The notes under the pieces: generated by a model | What the model saw: the letters and a program-made list of their open reading frames with translations, nothing else | Told to the model about the DNA's origin: nothing | Databases searched by the model: none | Translations under genes and position numbers: made by a program | Assembly (NCBI GenBank): GCA_965371245.1 | Contig: CBDUXT010000014.1 | Span: 1 to 64,000, forward strand | Reading direction: 5' to 3' | Source of the DNA: CBDUXT01 sp965371245 | GTDB taxonomy: Bacteria; Planctomycetota; Phycisphaerae; UBA1845 | Length of the DNA stretch: 64,000 nucleotides | Part shown: positions 62,453 to 64,000 of the stretch, one piece after another | How positions within the stretch are numbered: position 1 is the stretch's first letter | Layout of the letters: each line of letters opens with the position of its first letter

Positions 62453-63511
62453 CTAGCGCCAGGCCCTACACCGCTTAGCTTGCAGTTTCCGGCTCGCCGT
62501 CGCGATTTTAATTCGCCGTAGTGCCTCATCGATAGCGGATGAGTCGATATCGACGTGGGTGACAAATCGACAGAGATCCGGGGCAAGGACGCTCACTAGC
62601 ACACCATGTTGACTCAGTAGAGCCTGAAATGCTAGCGCATTTGTTTGGGTCACATAGACCATGTTGGTCAGCATCTCGCACCGCTGAGTTGACAACCCCA
62701 AACACTCAAGCCCTTGTCGAAGGCGTTCAGCTTGCTCGTGATCCTCTGGCAGCCGTTTCACCATAGAGTTTAACGCGACGAGACCCGCGGCCGCGAGAAT
62801 GCCGGTCTGGCGCATCGTTCCTCCGAGAAGTTGTCGAAACTCTCGGGCACGCCGAATAAAGTCGGTAGTCCCGCCCAGCAATGATCCAGCCGGGGCGGAA
62901 AGACCTTTCGAAAGACAAAAACTCACAGAGTGCGCCGATTCTACAAGCCTGGCCGCAGGTACTCGCGCCGCTATAGCGGCGTTGAAGATCCTGGCGCCAT
63001 CGACGTGAACTCTCAGCCCAAGCGTACCAGCCGTTTTGCCTAACCGCTTGCATGTATCGAGTGGTAAGGCGATGCCGCCGCAGTAGCTGTGAGTATTTTC
63101 GAGAACCAAAACTGTGGGTTCGGGGCGCGCCGTTCGGACTATTTCCCTAACGCTGTCCATGTCGACACTACCGTCCGGAAGATTCTCGACTTTGGACAGG
63201 GCGACGCCGGCAATCCTGCTAATGCCCTGCTCCACGCGTAAGACATGGGACTTATCGCCGACGATTGCGCGGCCACCTTGTCCGCAAACTGCGAGTAATG
63301 CAACGAGGTTCGACATCGTTCCGGAGGGAAGGAAAAGAGCGCTATCCTTTCCGAGCCTCGCTGCCGCTTCGGACTCCAATTGGTTGACCGTCGGATCCTC
63401 GCCACGCGCGTCGTCGCCCACGCTTGCTTTAGCCATCGCGTCGCGCATCGACGGGGTCGGCGCGGTCACGGTATCGCTGCGCAGATCGATTATGTCTCGC
63501 TGGAATGGCAC
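62453..63511 (-). CDS. PLP-dependent threonine-aldolase-like enzyme
   Basis: About 352 aa from a GTG at 63511 (GGAG 6 bp upstream). IDLRSDTVTAPTPSMRDAM is the hallmark opening of low-specificity threonine aldolases; SHVLRVEQG gives the stacking His89, LRVHVDGARIFNA the PLP-binding Asp171, and SFCLSKGLSAP the PLP Lys202. It cleaves or, in reverse, makes beta-hydroxy-alpha-amino acids from glycine and an aldehyde. It is the first gene of the cluster. Confidence 0.88.
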   Translation of the reverse strand: MPFQRDIIDLRSDTVTAPTPSMRDAMAKASVGDDARGEDPTVNQLESEAAARLGKDSALFLPSGTMSNLVALLAVCGQGGRAIVGDKSHVLRVEQGISRIAGVALSKVENLPDGSVDMDSVREIVRTARPEPTVLVLENTHSYCGGIALPLDTCKRLGKTAGTLGLRVHVDGARIFNAAIAARVPAARLVESAHSVSFCLSKGLSAPAGSLLGGTTDFIRRAREFRQLLGGTMRQTGILAAAGLVALNSMVKRLPEDHEQAERLRQGLECLGLSTQRCEMLTNMVYVTQTNALAFQALLSQHGVLVSVLAPDLCRFVTHVDIDSSAIDEALRRIKIATASRKLQAKRCRAWR

Positions 63512-64000
63512 TGGGATCTCCGGGACCACGTTCTGAGGCCACGCGTGAAAACCACATATTTCGTTAGATCATAGGCTAGGTCGCTAGCCCCAGCCAACTC
63601 GCCAGAATCTGTTGAATCGTGTGACGCGGTATCACCGTCCCGTCCGCCTCGTTCCGCCCGGGACTCGCAATTAGTTGTCTATTCGCGCAGTGGGCTACGT
63701 GCAGCGTTTGTGGCGGTCCGCAGGCAGCCAGGGGATTCAGCGTGCCACGCACTAAGGTCTCGGCGTACTGTCCAGACTATTCGTCCCGGTGGTCAGATCC
63801 GACCATAGGCAACTTCGTCGGAGTTGCACACTGGCCCGCCGCCATCGGTCGACAGAGTACCCGATGAGTACCCGATGAAACCGGTCTTCGACGGTGCTTG
63901 ATAGTCTCGACGGGTCAGGAGTGGTCATTCAAAACCCGCTTTATTTCCTTCAAATCCGCGATTTTGGTTCAAAAACAGCGTTTTTCGGCCTGGGGGAAGG
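63512..64000. other. upstream region of the aldolase cluster, right window end
   Basis: No gene is seen. GAGTACCCGAT occurs twice in tandem at about 63857-63878. It should hold the cluster promoter; the sequence is cut by the window edge. Confidence 0.4.

Overview
The window looks like a piece of a Planctomycetota genome, probably of the Phycisphaerae type. The signs are an ECF sigma factor next to a Ser/Thr kinase with a TPR-like tail, many large secreted proteins with dockerin-like Asp/Asn repeats, an IPTL-type C-terminal anchor, parallel beta-helix proteins, and moderately high GC with genes on both strands. No rRNA, tRNA or CRISPR array was seen. All function calls are read from protein motifs by eye; no database search was run.

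Layout. (1) 1-7.1 kb: two small unknown genes, then a minus-strand pair that looks like antiviral defence: a 1557-aa protein (Cap4/DUF4297-like nuclease, STAND-type NTPase, HEAT-like repeats) and a second PD-(D/E)XK-type protein. (2) 7.1-28.2 kb: an integrated plasmid-like element. It has a dead integrase remnant, an intact tyrosine recombinase, an unknown 541-aa protein, a DUF932 protein, small membrane proteins, a coupling-protein operon flanked by winged-helix/replication-relaxation-like proteins, cargo (GH16-like enzyme, cupin with a divergent XRE regulator), ParB-ParA, a RepA-like initiator and a ParDE toxin-antitoxin pair. (3) 28.2-48.8 kb: a block of secreted or surface proteins on the minus strand: a beta-helix protein with an unexpected XRE domain at its end, a galactose-oxidase-like protein, an IPTL-anchored propeller, a 1360-aa repeat protein and a 2735-aa RHS/YD-repeat protein with a nuclease-like tail and a tightly coupled candidate immunity gene. 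(4) 49.0-52.8 kb: a LuxR-type regulator, the ECF sigma factor and the kinase. (5) 52.8-63.5 kb: a noncoding repeat zone, then an all-minus cluster: PLP-dependent aldolase, Fe(II)/2-oxoglutarate oxygenase, unknown 342-aa protein, aldo/keto reductase, a small 64-aa gene with strong signals, an HTH regulator, an NMT1/SsuA-type ABC transporter and a methyltransferase. This reads as a small-molecule pathway with its own uptake system and regulator.

The items most worth a second look are the STAND-nuclease operon, the 54-63.5 kb enzyme/transport cluster, the RHS toxin-immunity end, a multi-helix RNA leader at 13409-13496 beside a 37-bp repeat, and a dispersed hairpin repeat (35.64 and 53.02 kb) whose two copies show compensatory base changes.
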